Shown piece by piece: positions 52,356-60,754 of a DNA stretch of 64,000 nucleotides. This DNA comes from Nostoc parmelioides FACHB-3921. Lineage in GTDB: Bacteria; Cyanobacteriota; Cyanobacteriia; Cyanobacteriales; Nostocaceae. The notes below the pieces were generated by a model, which was not told the DNA's origin, ran no database searches, and worked only from the letters and a program-made list of their open reading frames with translations. The position numbers and the translations under genes are program-made. The stretch is from the NCBI RefSeq assembly GCF_014696625.1, contig NZ_JACJQL010000031.1:1-64000 (forward strand), written 5' to 3'. Positions within the stretch are counted from its first letter, which is position 1. Each line of letters starts with the position of its first letter.

Positions 52356-54107
52356 ATGACAAAATCTCGACGAATTACTAAACTTGCTGCTTATCTGCGT
52401 CCCCATTGGCCGGAAGCAGCATTGGGCATCCTGGCTTTGTTGTCTGTCAATGGGCTGGGTGTTTATATCCCTTGGTTAATAAGAGCTTGCGTTGACCTAC
52501 TTTCTAGCAACTTTAGCTGGAACCAAATATTACGTTACGTAGTAATTATTATCTTGCTTAGTTCCGCCATGTTGCTCATCCGTATGGCTTCGCGGATTTG
52601 GTTATTTGGAGTGGGCAGGCAAGTAGAATTTGACCTGAAACAACGGATTTTTGAACATTTACTCAAGCTAGAACCAGCTTATTTTGCTACTAATACAATT
52701 GGTGATTTGATTAGCAGAGCGACCAGTGATGTAGATAATGTCAGGCGCTTATTAGGTTTTGCGGTCTTAAGTTTGGCCAACACCCTATTTGCTTACGTCC
52801 TCACTTTACCTGTCATGCTGAGAATTAGTGTCGATTTGACACTCGCAGCTTTGGCAATTTATCCCTTAATGTTTGTTTTAGTCAACTTATTTAGTAATCG
52901 TTTACGTCAAGAACAGGCAAAAGTACAAGAACAACTCTCTGACATTAGTGAGTTGATCCAAGAAGATATTAGTGGCATTGCTTTAATTAAAATTTACGCC
53001 CAAGAAGAAAATGAGCGTCGCGCTTTTGCCCAACAAAATCAAAAGTTATTAAGTGCTAACTTGGAACTAGCCAAAAGCCGCAATATTCTGTTTCCTTTAA
53101 TTGGTGGTTTAGCCAGTCTGAGTTCACTTGTAGTTATTTGGTTGGGAACATCACGCATTGCCGAGGGAACCTTAGCTGTTGGCGATTTTTTGGCGCTTCT
53201 CATATACATAGAACGTCTAGTCTTTCCCACAGCCCTATTAGGCTTTACGATTTCTGCTTACCAACGGGGTGAGGTGAGTGTAGACCGTTTGGAAGCTATC
53301 CTCAGCGTAGAAGCTAAAATTCAAGATGCTGATGCAGCTATACATTTAGAGTTATCTCAGGTAAAAGGGGAATTAACTGCCAAAAACCTCTGTTACACTT
53401 ATCCGGGCGTGGAAACTCCGGCTTTGGACAAAGTCAATTTTACTATTGCTCCAGGGGAAACTGTGGCGATTGTCGGAGCCATCGGTTCTGGTAAGTCTAC
53501 GTTAGCTAATACCTTGCCCAGACTATTGGAAGTTGCGCCAGGACAATTGTTTTTAGATGGGCAGGATATTACTCAGATAGCTTTGAGTGATTTACGTAGT
53601 GCGATCGCTTATGTTCCTCAAGATAGCTTTTTATTTAGTACTACAATTAAGAACAATATCCGCTATAGCGATCCTGTCAGTCCCCCAGAAAATGTAGAGT
53701 ACGTTGCTAAACTAGCTCAAATCCATCCCGAAATTATTAATTTTCCCCAACAGTATGAAACTATCGTGGGAGAACGTGGTATTACCCTTTCTGGTGGTCA
53801 AAGGCAACGTACTGCACTAGCTAGAGCAATGTTAGTTAATGCTTCAGTCTTGATCTTGGATGATGCCCTTTCTAGTGTGGATAATCAAACAGCTACACAA
53901 ATTCTCAATAATCTCTCCAGTGGTACTGAACGTAAGACTGTAGTTTTCATCACCCATCAACTTTCGGCGGCGGCGGCGGCAGACCGGATTTTTGTCATGG
54001 ATAAAGGGCAAATTGTACAGGTGGGTAATCACTTGGAACTGTTACAGCAAGCGGGTCTTTACCGGAAACTGTGGAGCCAGCATCAAGTGGCAGAATTACT
54101 AAGTTAG
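52356..54107 (+). CDS. ABC transporter, fused permease/ATPase (MdlB/exporter type)
   Basis: 583 residues. Six membrane helices (about 20-300) with the exporter-type coupling sequence (FDLKQRIFEHLLKLEPAYF, IGDLISRATSDVDNVRRLL). ATP-binding domain 340-575: Walker A AIGSGKSTL, Q-loop YVPQDSFLFS, signature LSGGQRQRTALARAM, Walker B SVLILDDALSSVD, and His in VFITHQLS. Homodimeric or paired lipid/drug exporter; substrate unknown. No C39 peptidase domain, so it is not the obvious exporter of the double-glycine peptide at 45106. Confidence 0.92.
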   Translation: MTKSRRITKLAAYLRPHWPEAALGILALLSVNGLGVYIPWLIRACVDLLSSNFSWNQILRYVVIIILLSSAMLLIRMASRIWLFGVGRQVEFDLKQRIFEHLLKLEPAYFATNTIGDLISRATSDVDNVRRLLGFAVLSLANTLFAYVLTLPVMLRISVDLTLAALAIYPLMFVLVNLFSNRLRQEQAKVQEQLSDISELIQEDISGIALIKIYAQEENERRAFAQQNQKLLSANLELAKSRNILFPLIGGLASLSSLVVIWLGTSRIAEGTLAVGDFLALLIYIERLVFPTALLGFTISAYQRGEVSVDRLEAILSVEAKIQDADAAIHLELSQVKGELTAKNLCYTYPGVETPALDKVNFTIAPGETVAIVGAIGSGKSTLANTLPRLLEVAPGQLFLDGQDITQIALSDLRSAIAYVPQDSFLFSTTIKNNIRYSDPVSPPENVEYVAKLAQIHPEIINFPQQYETIVGERGITLSGGQRQRTALARAMLVNASVLILDDALSSVDNQTATQILNNLSSGTERKTVVFITHQLSAAAAADRIFVMDKGQIVQVGNHLELLQQAGLYRKLWSQHQVAELLS

Positions 54108-54191
54108 TGATTTCTCTGTAGCATCTTTATTTACAAAATTTTATACTTGGTATGTGAATTATTGTAGCGAAGCATACCTTGGCGATATTTA

Positions 54192-55598
54192 ATGTTACAT
54201 TTTATACAAAATATTTTTGCTGATAATTTATTTATTCCCCATGGCCATTGCTACCTGTGGCAACCTGGATTGGTTTGGTTACATTTACTTTCAGATTTCC
54301 TCATCGCTGTTGCCTATTATTCCATCCCCATCACCCTGGTTTATTTTGTTCGGAAGCGACAAGATTTGCCTTTTAAATGGATATTCCTACTATTTGGGGC
54401 TTTCATTGTCTCCTGCGCTACGTCCCATGTAATGGAAATCTGGACACTTTGGCATCCCACTTATTGGTTGTCTGGCTTAATGAAGGCAATCACTGCTTTT
54501 ATCTCCATATATACAGCCATTGTCCTCATACCCATTGTTCCTCAATTATTAGCTTTACCCAGCCCTGCACAATTAGAAGCTGCTAACGACCAACTCAAAA
54601 CCGAAATCATCGAGCGCAAAACAGCAGAAGCAGCTCTTTTACAAATTAAAGCAGACTTAGAGAATAGAGTTGAGGAGCGCACCAATCAGTTACAGCAAAG
54701 TATGTTGGCATCTTTGGCTACAGCTGCTAAAGCTAAAGACCAAGCAGAAAAACTGCAAGTCGCTTTGAACGATTTGGCTAACGCTCAAGTCCAACTGATT
54801 CAAACAGAAAAAATGTCTTCTTTGGGTCAATTAGTAGCAGGTATTGCCCATGAAATTAATAACCCAGTTAATTTCATTTACGGTAATATTCATTACATCT
54901 ATGAATATACCAAATCTTTCTGGCAATTAATTATTCTTTATCAGCAAAACTACCCTGAACCTGTTTGGGAAATTGCAGCTTATACAGAAGAAATTGATCT
55001 GGATTTTGTCCAGGATGATTTTGAAAAAATTTTAGCCTCTATCAAGACTGGAGCCGAACGCATTCGGGAAATAGTTTTATCTTTACGCAATTTCTCTCGC
55101 TTGGATGAAGCGGAAATTAAACAAGTAGATATTCATGAAGGTATTGATAATACAATATTGCTCCTAAAAAATCGTTTAAAAGGTCAGGGCAAACATCCAG
55201 ATATTGAAGTTGTTAAAAAATACAATAACCTACCTCTAATCGAGTGCTATCCTGGTCAACTGAATCAAGTATTTATGAATATCCTGACCAATGCTATTGA
55301 CGCAGCCAAGGAATCAGTGAAAAATCCTTTAATTCGGATTCAGACTGAGGCTATAGGTAACGATCAAGTGATGATTCAGATTTCTGATAACGGTTGTGGA
55401 ATGACGGAAGAAGTAAGGAATAAAATTTTTGATCCTTTCTTCACAACTAAGCCTATTGGTTCAGGTACTGGTTTAGGGATGTCGATTAGCTATCAGATTA
55501 TAGATAAGCATGGTGGAACGCTAAAGTGTGTTTCTGCTCTCAATGAAGGTACTGAGTTTATCATTTACATCCCAACTCGCCTAAAGTCTTCTATATAA
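54192..55598 (+). CDS. Histidine kinase with ethylene-receptor-like membrane sensor
   Basis: 468 residues. The three-helix N-terminal domain (25-115) matches the ETR1 ethylene-binding fold: LSDFLIAVAYYSIPI and FGAFIVSCATSHVMEIW. Asp35, Tyr42, Ile45, Pro46, Ile72, Cys75 and His79 correspond, with a constant offset of ten, to ETR1 residues Asp25, Tyr32, Ile35, Pro36, Ile62, Cys65 and His69, which bind copper and ethylene. A coiled-coil linker (120-210) leads to the kinase core: H-box GIAHEINNP, N-box NILTNAIDAA, G-boxes SDNGCGM and GTGLGMSIS. There is no GAF or receiver domain. It follows the ABC exporter by 84 bases. Synechocystis has a related ethylene sensor; ligand here is inference. Confidence 0.88.
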   Translation: MLHFIQNIFADNLFIPHGHCYLWQPGLVWLHLLSDFLIAVAYYSIPITLVYFVRKRQDLPFKWIFLLFGAFIVSCATSHVMEIWTLWHPTYWLSGLMKAITAFISIYTAIVLIPIVPQLLALPSPAQLEAANDQLKTEIIERKTAEAALLQIKADLENRVEERTNQLQQSMLASLATAAKAKDQAEKLQVALNDLANAQVQLIQTEKMSSLGQLVAGIAHEINNPVNFIYGNIHYIYEYTKSFWQLIILYQQNYPEPVWEIAAYTEEIDLDFVQDDFEKILASIKTGAERIREIVLSLRNFSRLDEAEIKQVDIHEGIDNTILLLKNRLKGQGKHPDIEVVKKYNNLPLIECYPGQLNQVFMNILTNAIDAAKESVKNPLIRIQTEAIGNDQVMIQISDNGCGMTEEVRNKIFDPFFTTKPIGSGTGLGMSISYQIIDKHGGTLKCVSALNEGTEFIIYIPTRLKSSI

Positions 55599-55746
55599 TA
55601 ATCCAGTTTAAGTTGTTAGTTGTTAATCGAAGAGATATTGTGTATTAATTTTGCCTCCTGTTACTCTACCTCTGTTTTTAAATATCTGTTAGTTATTTTG
55701 ATTGCCAGGGAAGTATAAGGTATCAAAAAACTACTTGTGCATCTTT

Positions 55747-56397
55747 ATGTTAACTAGATCCAAATCTACTGCTGTCATGAAGTTACAGCATCGTTACCTG
55801 GGAGCGATCGCAGCTTTAATACTCATTAGTTTGTTAAGCTCTGTAAGTGGATTATCTCTGCAATATCAGATAACTAATAGCTGGGATGGTTTTTTATGGG
55901 GTGTGGCTGATCCGGTGCTGCACCTCGACAGTTTAGCAAGAATCTTAGGCATTGGTTTAATCTCAACAGGCATTGTTCATGGTTCATTCGTCACCATGTC
56001 TTTTGTCTTCGCATCCTTACTGGGCGTACTTACACATTTATCGACGTTCCATTTACCAGGTGCAGAGATAGCGATCGCTATTTTTACTATTGGCTTTGGT
56101 ACTATCTTAGTGATGCCCCATCAACCTAACTGGCTGGTTGTAGTGATTTTAGGTGCGATCGCTGGTCTGTTGCAAGGCTACGTTTCTGGACAAGCTATCA
56201 ACGGGATTGATATCATCTCCCTGCTTGCCTATACCTTAGGCTTCAGTTTAACTCAGTATGCAATCGCCACTAGCACCAGACGAATGGTTAGGGATAGCCT
56301 ATCCACAATTATCCGTTTTGCGGGTTTCACTTTTATAGCGATCGGTTTTGTATTCTCCGGTAACTTACTCAATTTCTTAGGTAGTGCTAATTTTTGA
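55747..56397 (+). CDS. HupE/UreJ-like membrane protein
   Basis: 216 residues from the ATG at 55747 (another ATG ten codons later is also possible). Six or seven membrane helices: AIAALILISLLSSVSG, ILGIGLISTGIVHGSFVTMSFVF, EIAIAIFTIGFGTILVM, VVVILGAIAGLLQGYVSG, IISLLAYTLGFSL, FAGFTFIAIGFVFSGNLLNF. The glycine-rich repeated pattern recalls HupE/UreJ nickel or cobalt permeases, but the usual His-x4-Asp-His site is not visible, so the substrate is uncertain. It lies 148 bases behind the ethylene-type kinase on the same strand and may be linked to it. Confidence 0.65.
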   Translation: MLTRSKSTAVMKLQHRYLGAIAALILISLLSSVSGLSLQYQITNSWDGFLWGVADPVLHLDSLARILGIGLISTGIVHGSFVTMSFVFASLLGVLTHLSTFHLPGAEIAIAIFTIGFGTILVMPHQPNWLVVVILGAIAGLLQGYVSGQAINGIDIISLLAYTLGFSLTQYAIATSTRRMVRDSLSTIIRFAGFTFIAIGFVFSGNLLNFLGSANF

Positions 56398-56734
56398 AAT
56401 ATCTCACAGGGTGAAATCTTCGCACCCCTATAAGTCCATCAATAAGCTAATGCGCGCCCAAATTACATAAATACTAATAAGGGCTGTTAACTGTTGACTG
56501 TTAACGGTCAACAGTCAACAAACCTTATGATGGATTATGCAGCTTCAAAGCAAAATAGCTTATTAAAGTTTAAAGAAATTGGATTATATGTCACCATTAC
56601 TCTGTTAAGATTCACGGTTGGGGTATTCGCTATCAGTCTTGGCGCTACTGCCCATACCACCCCTCAAATCTTTGTCCGTCCGCCTAAGACTGATACCGCT
56701 ACTGGTGACAGGCCGATGTTATATCTGGAGTTCT
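56398..56734. other. 5' region of the DEAD-box gene with heptamer repeats
   Basis: STRR at 56483-56520 (GTTAACTGTTGACTGTTAAC followed by GTCAACAG). Reading frames across this region have no ribosome binding site; the region probably is the long untranslated leader of the helicase gene, typical for cold-inducible DEAD-box genes. Confidence 0.4.
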
Positions 56735-58015
56735 ATGTCTTTTTCTCATCTCGGCTTGTCCAATGAAATTATCCGTGCTGTCTCTGAGTTGGGGTACACC
56801 AAACCTACACCTATCCAGATGCAATCCATTCCTGCTGTTTTGTCGGGACGTGACTTGCTAGCTGGCGCTCAAACTGGAACTGGGAAAACTGCCAGCTTTA
56901 CCCTCCCCCTGCTACATTTATTATCCCAAGATAGTCTTAAAAGCGCCTCCAATGCTTCCTCCCCCATTCGGGCGCTGATTCTCACCCCGACTCGTGAACT
57001 CGCCGCACAGGTGGAGTCAAGTGTGCGTGACTACGGCAAATACTTGAACCTGAACTCAATGGTGATGTTCGGTGGAGTCAGTATTAATCCCCAAAAACAG
57101 CGTTTAAAGGGTCGCGTGGATATTCTGGTTGCTACCCCAGGGCGACTCCTAGACCATGTGCAGCAGGGAACGGTAAACCTTTCACAAATTGAGATTCTGG
57201 TGCTGGATGAAGCCGACCGGATGTTGGATATGGGCTTTATTCGTGATATCCGTCGTATCCTCTCTTTGCTGCCCAAACAGCGACAAAATTTGCTATTCTT
57301 CGCTACATTCTCAGACAAAATCAAGGAACTAGCCGCCGGTCTGTTAAATCGTCCCCAGATGATTGAAGTAGCACGCCGTAACGTTACCGCCGATACGGTG
57401 ACACAAAAAGTCTACAAAATAGAGCGCGACAGGAAACGAGATTTACTTGCTCACCTGATTCGGAAAGATAATTGGTATCAAGTACTAGTATTTACTCGCA
57501 CCAAGTATGGTGCTGACCGTCTGGTGAAACAATTGGGACATGAGCGCATTCAAGCTCTAGCTATCCACGGCAATAAGAGCCAGTCGGCGCGTACCCATGC
57601 TCTGGCAAAGTTCAAAAATGGTAGTTTACAAGTTTTAGTAGCAACTGATATCGCCGCACGGGGACTCGATATCAGCGAATTGCCTTATGTGGTCAATTTC
57701 GATTTGCCCTATGTACCAGAAGATTATGTTCATCGCATTGGTCGCACTGGTCGCGCTGGTGCATCAGGTGAGGCTGTATCTTTGGTGAGCGCTGATGAAT
57801 ATCATTTGTTGGCAGATATTGAAAAACTGATCGAAAAACGATTGCCTTTTGAATTGGTAGCGGGTATTGGAGCCAATTCCCAAACTAAACCTGAATCAAG
57901 CCAGGATGAACGCAAGCAAAAACCCAAAGATAGTAAGCATCAGCCCCGCGCTACTGCTCAAGCTGTGCCAAAGAAATCAGGGAAAAAACGTTTAACTAAT
58001 TCTGGAAAAAGGTAA
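56735..58015 (+). CDS. DEAD-box RNA helicase (RhlE-like)
   Basis: 426 residues from the ATG at 56735 (MSFSHLGLSNEIIRAVSELGYTKP), preceded by GGAG; a longer frame starting at 56618 is rejected. Motifs: Q motif PTPIQMQSIP, I AQTGTGKT, Ia PTRELAAQ, II VLDEADRM, III FFATFSDK (Phe-Ala-Thr for the usual Ser-Ala-Thr), IV VLVFTRTK, V ATDIAARGLD and VI HRIGRTGRAG. Unwinds RNA, often in cold adaptation or RNA decay in cyanobacteria. The C-terminal tail (residues 395-426) is Lys/Gln-rich and basic. A strong terminator follows. Confidence 0.94.
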   Translation: MSFSHLGLSNEIIRAVSELGYTKPTPIQMQSIPAVLSGRDLLAGAQTGTGKTASFTLPLLHLLSQDSLKSASNASSPIRALILTPTRELAAQVESSVRDYGKYLNLNSMVMFGGVSINPQKQRLKGRVDILVATPGRLLDHVQQGTVNLSQIEILVLDEADRMLDMGFIRDIRRILSLLPKQRQNLLFFATFSDKIKELAAGLLNRPQMIEVARRNVTADTVTQKVYKIERDRKRDLLAHLIRKDNWYQVLVFTRTKYGADRLVKQLGHERIQALAIHGNKSQSARTHALAKFKNGSLQVLVATDIAARGLDISELPYVVNFDLPYVPEDYVHRIGRTGRAGASGEAVSLVSADEYHLLADIEKLIEKRLPFELVAGIGANSQTKPESSQDERKQKPKDSKHQPRATAQAVPKKSGKKRLTNSGKR

Positions 58016-58051
58016 ATAGACATCATTCAGTACCCATAAAAGCAAAGATGA

Positions 58052-58084
58052 AAAACACCGCCCACAAGGAGGCGGTGTTTTCGG
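58052..58084 (+). terminator. Rho-independent terminator after the DEAD-box gene
   Basis: Perfect 11-bp stem AAAACACCGCC/GGCGGTGTTTT with an 8-base loop CACAAGGA, 36 bases past the stop. Its A-run/T-run symmetry allows use from both sides. Confidence 0.88.
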
Positions 58085-58125
58085 TAATAGGTAATGGGTA
58101 ATTGATGTTAATCTGAGCGATCGCT

Positions 58126-58803
58126 TTAGAAGGCTCCAACTCTAGCGACAATAACGTAAATTGTTTTACCAATCAGTAGCAGATCATATAGAGGATGCCA
58201 ATTATTTTGATATTGCAAATCCAAATCTACTATCTGTTCAAAGTCTTTGACATGAGAGCGTCCGTTAACTTGCCATTCGCCAGTTAAACCAGGTTTGACG
58301 TTTAATCTTTGCCAGTGGCGATCGTTATATTTGGCTACTTCATCAGCAGTAGGTGGGCGTGTTCCGACTAAACTCATGTCACCCATGAGGACGTTCCAGA
58401 ATTGGGGTAGTTCATCTAAGCTAGTACTACGCAATAAACGCCCCACTTTAGTTACACGAAAATCGTTTTTATTTTTAAATATCAGTCCGTCTGCTTCGTT
58501 ATCTACTAAGGTTTTCAGTCTCTCCGCGTCATTCACCATCGAGCGAAACTTCCAAATCTGGAAGGGACGACCCCGAAGACCATAGCGCTCTTGAGAAAAG
58601 AAAATTGGGCCTGGACTATCGAGCTTGATGGCGATCGCAATTGGTAAGAATGCGATCGCTAAAATTCCCAATCCCACTAAGCTGCCTAAAATATCTAAAC
58701 AACGTTTGAATTTAGATTGCACTGAGGGATGCGGCATAAGCCCAAACTCCCAATCCTTATAAGTAGTACCTTGCAAGACGCTTTGTAATTGTGTTTGATA
58801 CAT
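58126..58803 (-). CDS. Undecaprenyl-phosphate sugar phosphotransferase (bacterial sugar transferase)
   Basis: 225 residues from the ATG at 58803. One membrane helix (LGSLVGLGILAIAFLPIAI) then the catalytic domain: KLDSPGPIFFSQERYGLRGRPFQIWKFRSM, STSLDELPQFWNVLMGDMSLVGTRPP and the C-terminal KPGLTGEWQVNGRS. Such enzymes start exopolysaccharide repeat units by moving a sugar phosphate to the lipid carrier. Lacks the extra membrane helices of WcaJ/WbaP, so it is the short type. No other polysaccharide gene is adjacent. Confidence 0.92.
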   Translation of the reverse strand: MYQTQLQSVLQGTTYKDWEFGLMPHPSVQSKFKRCLDILGSLVGLGILAIAFLPIAIAIKLDSPGPIFFSQERYGLRGRPFQIWKFRSMVNDAERLKTLVDNEADGLIFKNKNDFRVTKVGRLLRSTSLDELPQFWNVLMGDMSLVGTRPPTADEVAKYNDRHWQRLNVKPGLTGEWQVNGRSHVKDFEQIVDLDLQYQNNWHPLYDLLLIGKTIYVIVARVGAF

Positions 58804-59356
58804 GGTACGTTTTCTAGCCGAATGTCTAACAAGAAGGGTAAGAACACTGAGTCGCACTCAAAATATAAACGCATCTTCATCAAACACTCGGACATTTTAC
58901 GGTATATTTACGTAATCTTCATCAACGTTCTGGGGATCATGAAGTTTTATAAATTTAAAATAAAGAGAAATAAATATTTCATGAGGAGGATAGTTAAAAA
59001 ACAATAATATGTATGAGAAATATTTATAGGCGCAAAGAATCTTACCAGGCGATCGTGTAAGCTAAAAAGCTCAACTTCATCTGATAAAAATTAAGTCCAA
59101 ATAAACATCCCTAAGCAAGGATTCTCTTCCCCAAACCAAAAGCAGGTGACAGATGCCAGGTAAATTAATTAAACTAGCTCAACTATCATTAAAGTTGCAA
59201 AAATGCTTCTACCATTTGCCAGAAGCAGCTATCAATAAAATCATCAATAGTAGGAAAAGAGCATTTATATAGAGTTGTACTTATTGGATTAGATGACTTA
59301 ATTATTAATATCAATACATTATTAAAATTCTTTCTTATAATCGGGGTAGTCAAGAA
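58804..59356. other. Intergenic region, mostly empty
   Basis: AT-rich. Besides the tiny frame at 59153 I see only reading frames without ribosome binding sites; one plus-strand frame (58789-59007) overlaps the start of the sugar transferase gene and is not convincing. Confidence 0.4.
59153..59272 (+). CDS. Candidate small peptide, 39 aa
   Basis: MPGKLIKLAQLSLKLQKCF, then YHLPEAAINKIINSRKRAFI. Basic and amphipathic, with AGGTGAC close before the ATG. It has no recognised family. It could be a small membrane-active or regulatory peptide, or chance. Confidence 0.3.
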   Translation: MPGKLIKLAQLSLKLQKCFYHLPEAAINKIINSRKRAFI

Positions 59357-59662
59357 ATGGTTGCATCTGGAATTGAAGTAAAAGTTAGTCGTCTAGAGTC
59401 CATTGTTGAGCAAATAGGGGAAGCAGTATTATCTACGACTGAAACCATTGAACGTCTCGCAGAAAGAGTGGAAAATCTGAGTTGCCAAGTAGAAGCACAA
59501 GGAAAGCAATTACAGCAACAGGGGTATCAAATTTTTGCATTGTGTGATGCAGTACAAAGCCTCGCTGAATCTCAAGATGATTCCTTACAAAAGCTCACAC
59601 AACTAACACAAACTTTAGATAGACTTACTTCTTTAATTCAAGGAGAAGATGAAGAGATTTGA
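59357..59662 (+). CDS. Small coiled-coil protein, 101 aa
   Basis: The whole protein is a predicted coiled coil (EVKVSRLESIVEQIGEAVL, ERLAERVENLSCQVEAQGKQLQQQ, SLAESQDDSLQKLTQLTQTLDRLTSL) with two cysteines and an acidic tail. Family unknown; it may be a short structural or adaptor protein. No operon. An interspersed repeat follows directly. Confidence 0.65.
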   Translation: MVASGIEVKVSRLESIVEQIGEAVLSTTETIERLAERVENLSCQVEAQGKQLQQQGYQIFALCDAVQSLAESQDDSLQKLTQLTQTLDRLTSLIQGEDEEI

Positions 59663-59733
59663 GGAATCATGCTGAATTTTTACAGAAGTAATATAAATTT
59701 AGAAACAGAAAATATTTTGTCTCTAAATTTATA

Positions 59734-59830
59734 TTTATAGCCGTAGCCAGATAAATTAGGACATCAAGCCAAGATCAAACCCTGACAACACAAGACTTTT
59801 AAGTCTGTCAACAGTCAACTGTCAACAGCC
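59734..59830. repeat. Second copy of the TATAGCCGTAGCCAGAT interspersed repeat
   Basis: TATAGCCGTAGCCAGATAAATTAGG, then CAAACCCTGACAACACAAGACTTTTAAGTC, then the heptamers GTCAACAGTCAACTGTCAACAG (59807-59828). Shares order of parts with 27220-27360. Confidence 0.7.
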
Positions 59831-59866
59831 ATATAACAAATTTTAGCGTTGCAGATTTGTGGAATA

Positions 59867-59957
59867 AATAAAAAAGTATCCAAAATGTAGAGTGCGTCAG
59901 TGCTATAGCAATTAAATATACTCAGAAATTATTCACACTGAAGCACCCTACCAAACC
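59867..59957. repeat. GTGCGTCAGT element with inverted ends
   Basis: TGTAGAGTGCGTCAGTG (59886-59902) faces CACTGAAGCACCCTACC (59938-59954), nearly its reverse complement. The left part is shared with 20805-20824. Could form a hairpin near the 3' end of folE. Confidence 0.6.
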
Positions 59958-60005
59958 ATCAATTTTGGATAATTTATCTTTTGGTGTTGTCCAAGTCTTA
60001 GTTAT

Positions 60006-60656
60006 TTAGTGAAAATTAGCATTATGTCGCACTAAATTCATAAACTCTTCACGAGTGCGAGCATCTTCCGCAAATACACCACGCATTGCACTAGTGACAG
60101 TCCAAGAACCAGGCTTTTGTACACCACGCATCACCATGCACATATGAGTTGCTTCTACTACCACTGCTACCCCTTGAGGTTTGAGTAACCCTTGCAGTGC
60201 ATCAGCAATTTGTAGTGTCAGACGTTCCTGTACTTGTAAACGCCGAGCATACATCTCACAAACTCGCGCAATTTTAGATAACCCTATTACCTTACCATTG
60301 GGAATATAGGCAACATGAGCGCGACCAATAATTGGTAAAATATGATGTTCGCAAGAACTGAAAATGTCGATATCCCGAATCAATACCATTTCATTGGCAT
60401 CTTCTGTAAATACTGCACCATTTAACAGTTCATCTAAGGATTCGTTATATCCCTTAGTTAAAAACTGCAAAGCTTTTACCACTCGCTTAGGGGTATCTAG
60501 CAAACCTTCACGGTCAGGATTTTCCCCTAATCCAATTAGTAAAGTACGCACAGCCTGTACCATTTCTGCCTCTGTGACAGTTGGTGTTTGTTGAGTAGAT
60601 AAAGACGACACCATCTGAGCAGCAGAAACTGTATCGGGACGAATCGATAAAGTCAT
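60006..60656 (-). CDS. folE: GTP cyclohydrolase I
   Basis: 216 residues. Opens the purine ring of GTP for folate/pterin synthesis. Zinc ligands are present: SSCEHH (Cys, His) and HMCMVMRG (Cys). IGLSKIARVCEMYARRLQVQERLT and FLTKGY are the family signatures. It sits at the end of a leftward cluster after cobW and thrS (98- and 109-base gaps). FolE needs zinc and is known to be duplicated in zinc-starvation operons, which fits a paralogue used when zinc is scarce. Confidence 0.93.
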   Translation of the reverse strand: MTLSIRPDTVSAAQMVSSLSTQQTPTVTEAEMVQAVRTLLIGLGENPDREGLLDTPKRVVKALQFLTKGYNESLDELLNGAVFTEDANEMVLIRDIDIFSSCEHHILPIIGRAHVAYIPNGKVIGLSKIARVCEMYARRLQVQERLTLQIADALQGLLKPQGVAVVVEATHMCMVMRGVQKPGSWTVTSAMRGVFAEDARTREEFMNLVRHNANFH

Positions 60657-60754
60657 GTTATTTCGTTTATTTGGTAGAGATTGTGAGTTAGTTAATAGTT
60701 AGAGATTGACAAAAATCTATTAACCGAGTCGTTTGATTGCTTAACACTTCTTAA

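Noticed and set aside
52356..54107. ABC exporter as the exporter for the double-glycine peptide
   Set aside because: It lacks the N-terminal C39 peptidase domain and lies 7 kb away, with unrelated genes between.
56494..56766. Rightward frame of 90 codons before the DEAD-box gene
   Set aside because: It overlaps the heptamer array and the helicase start, without a ribosome binding site. More likely untranslated leader.
58789..59007. Rightward frame of 72 codons opposite the start of the sugar transferase gene
   Set aside because: Lys/Ile-rich from AT-rich DNA, antisense to a good gene, no ribosome binding site.
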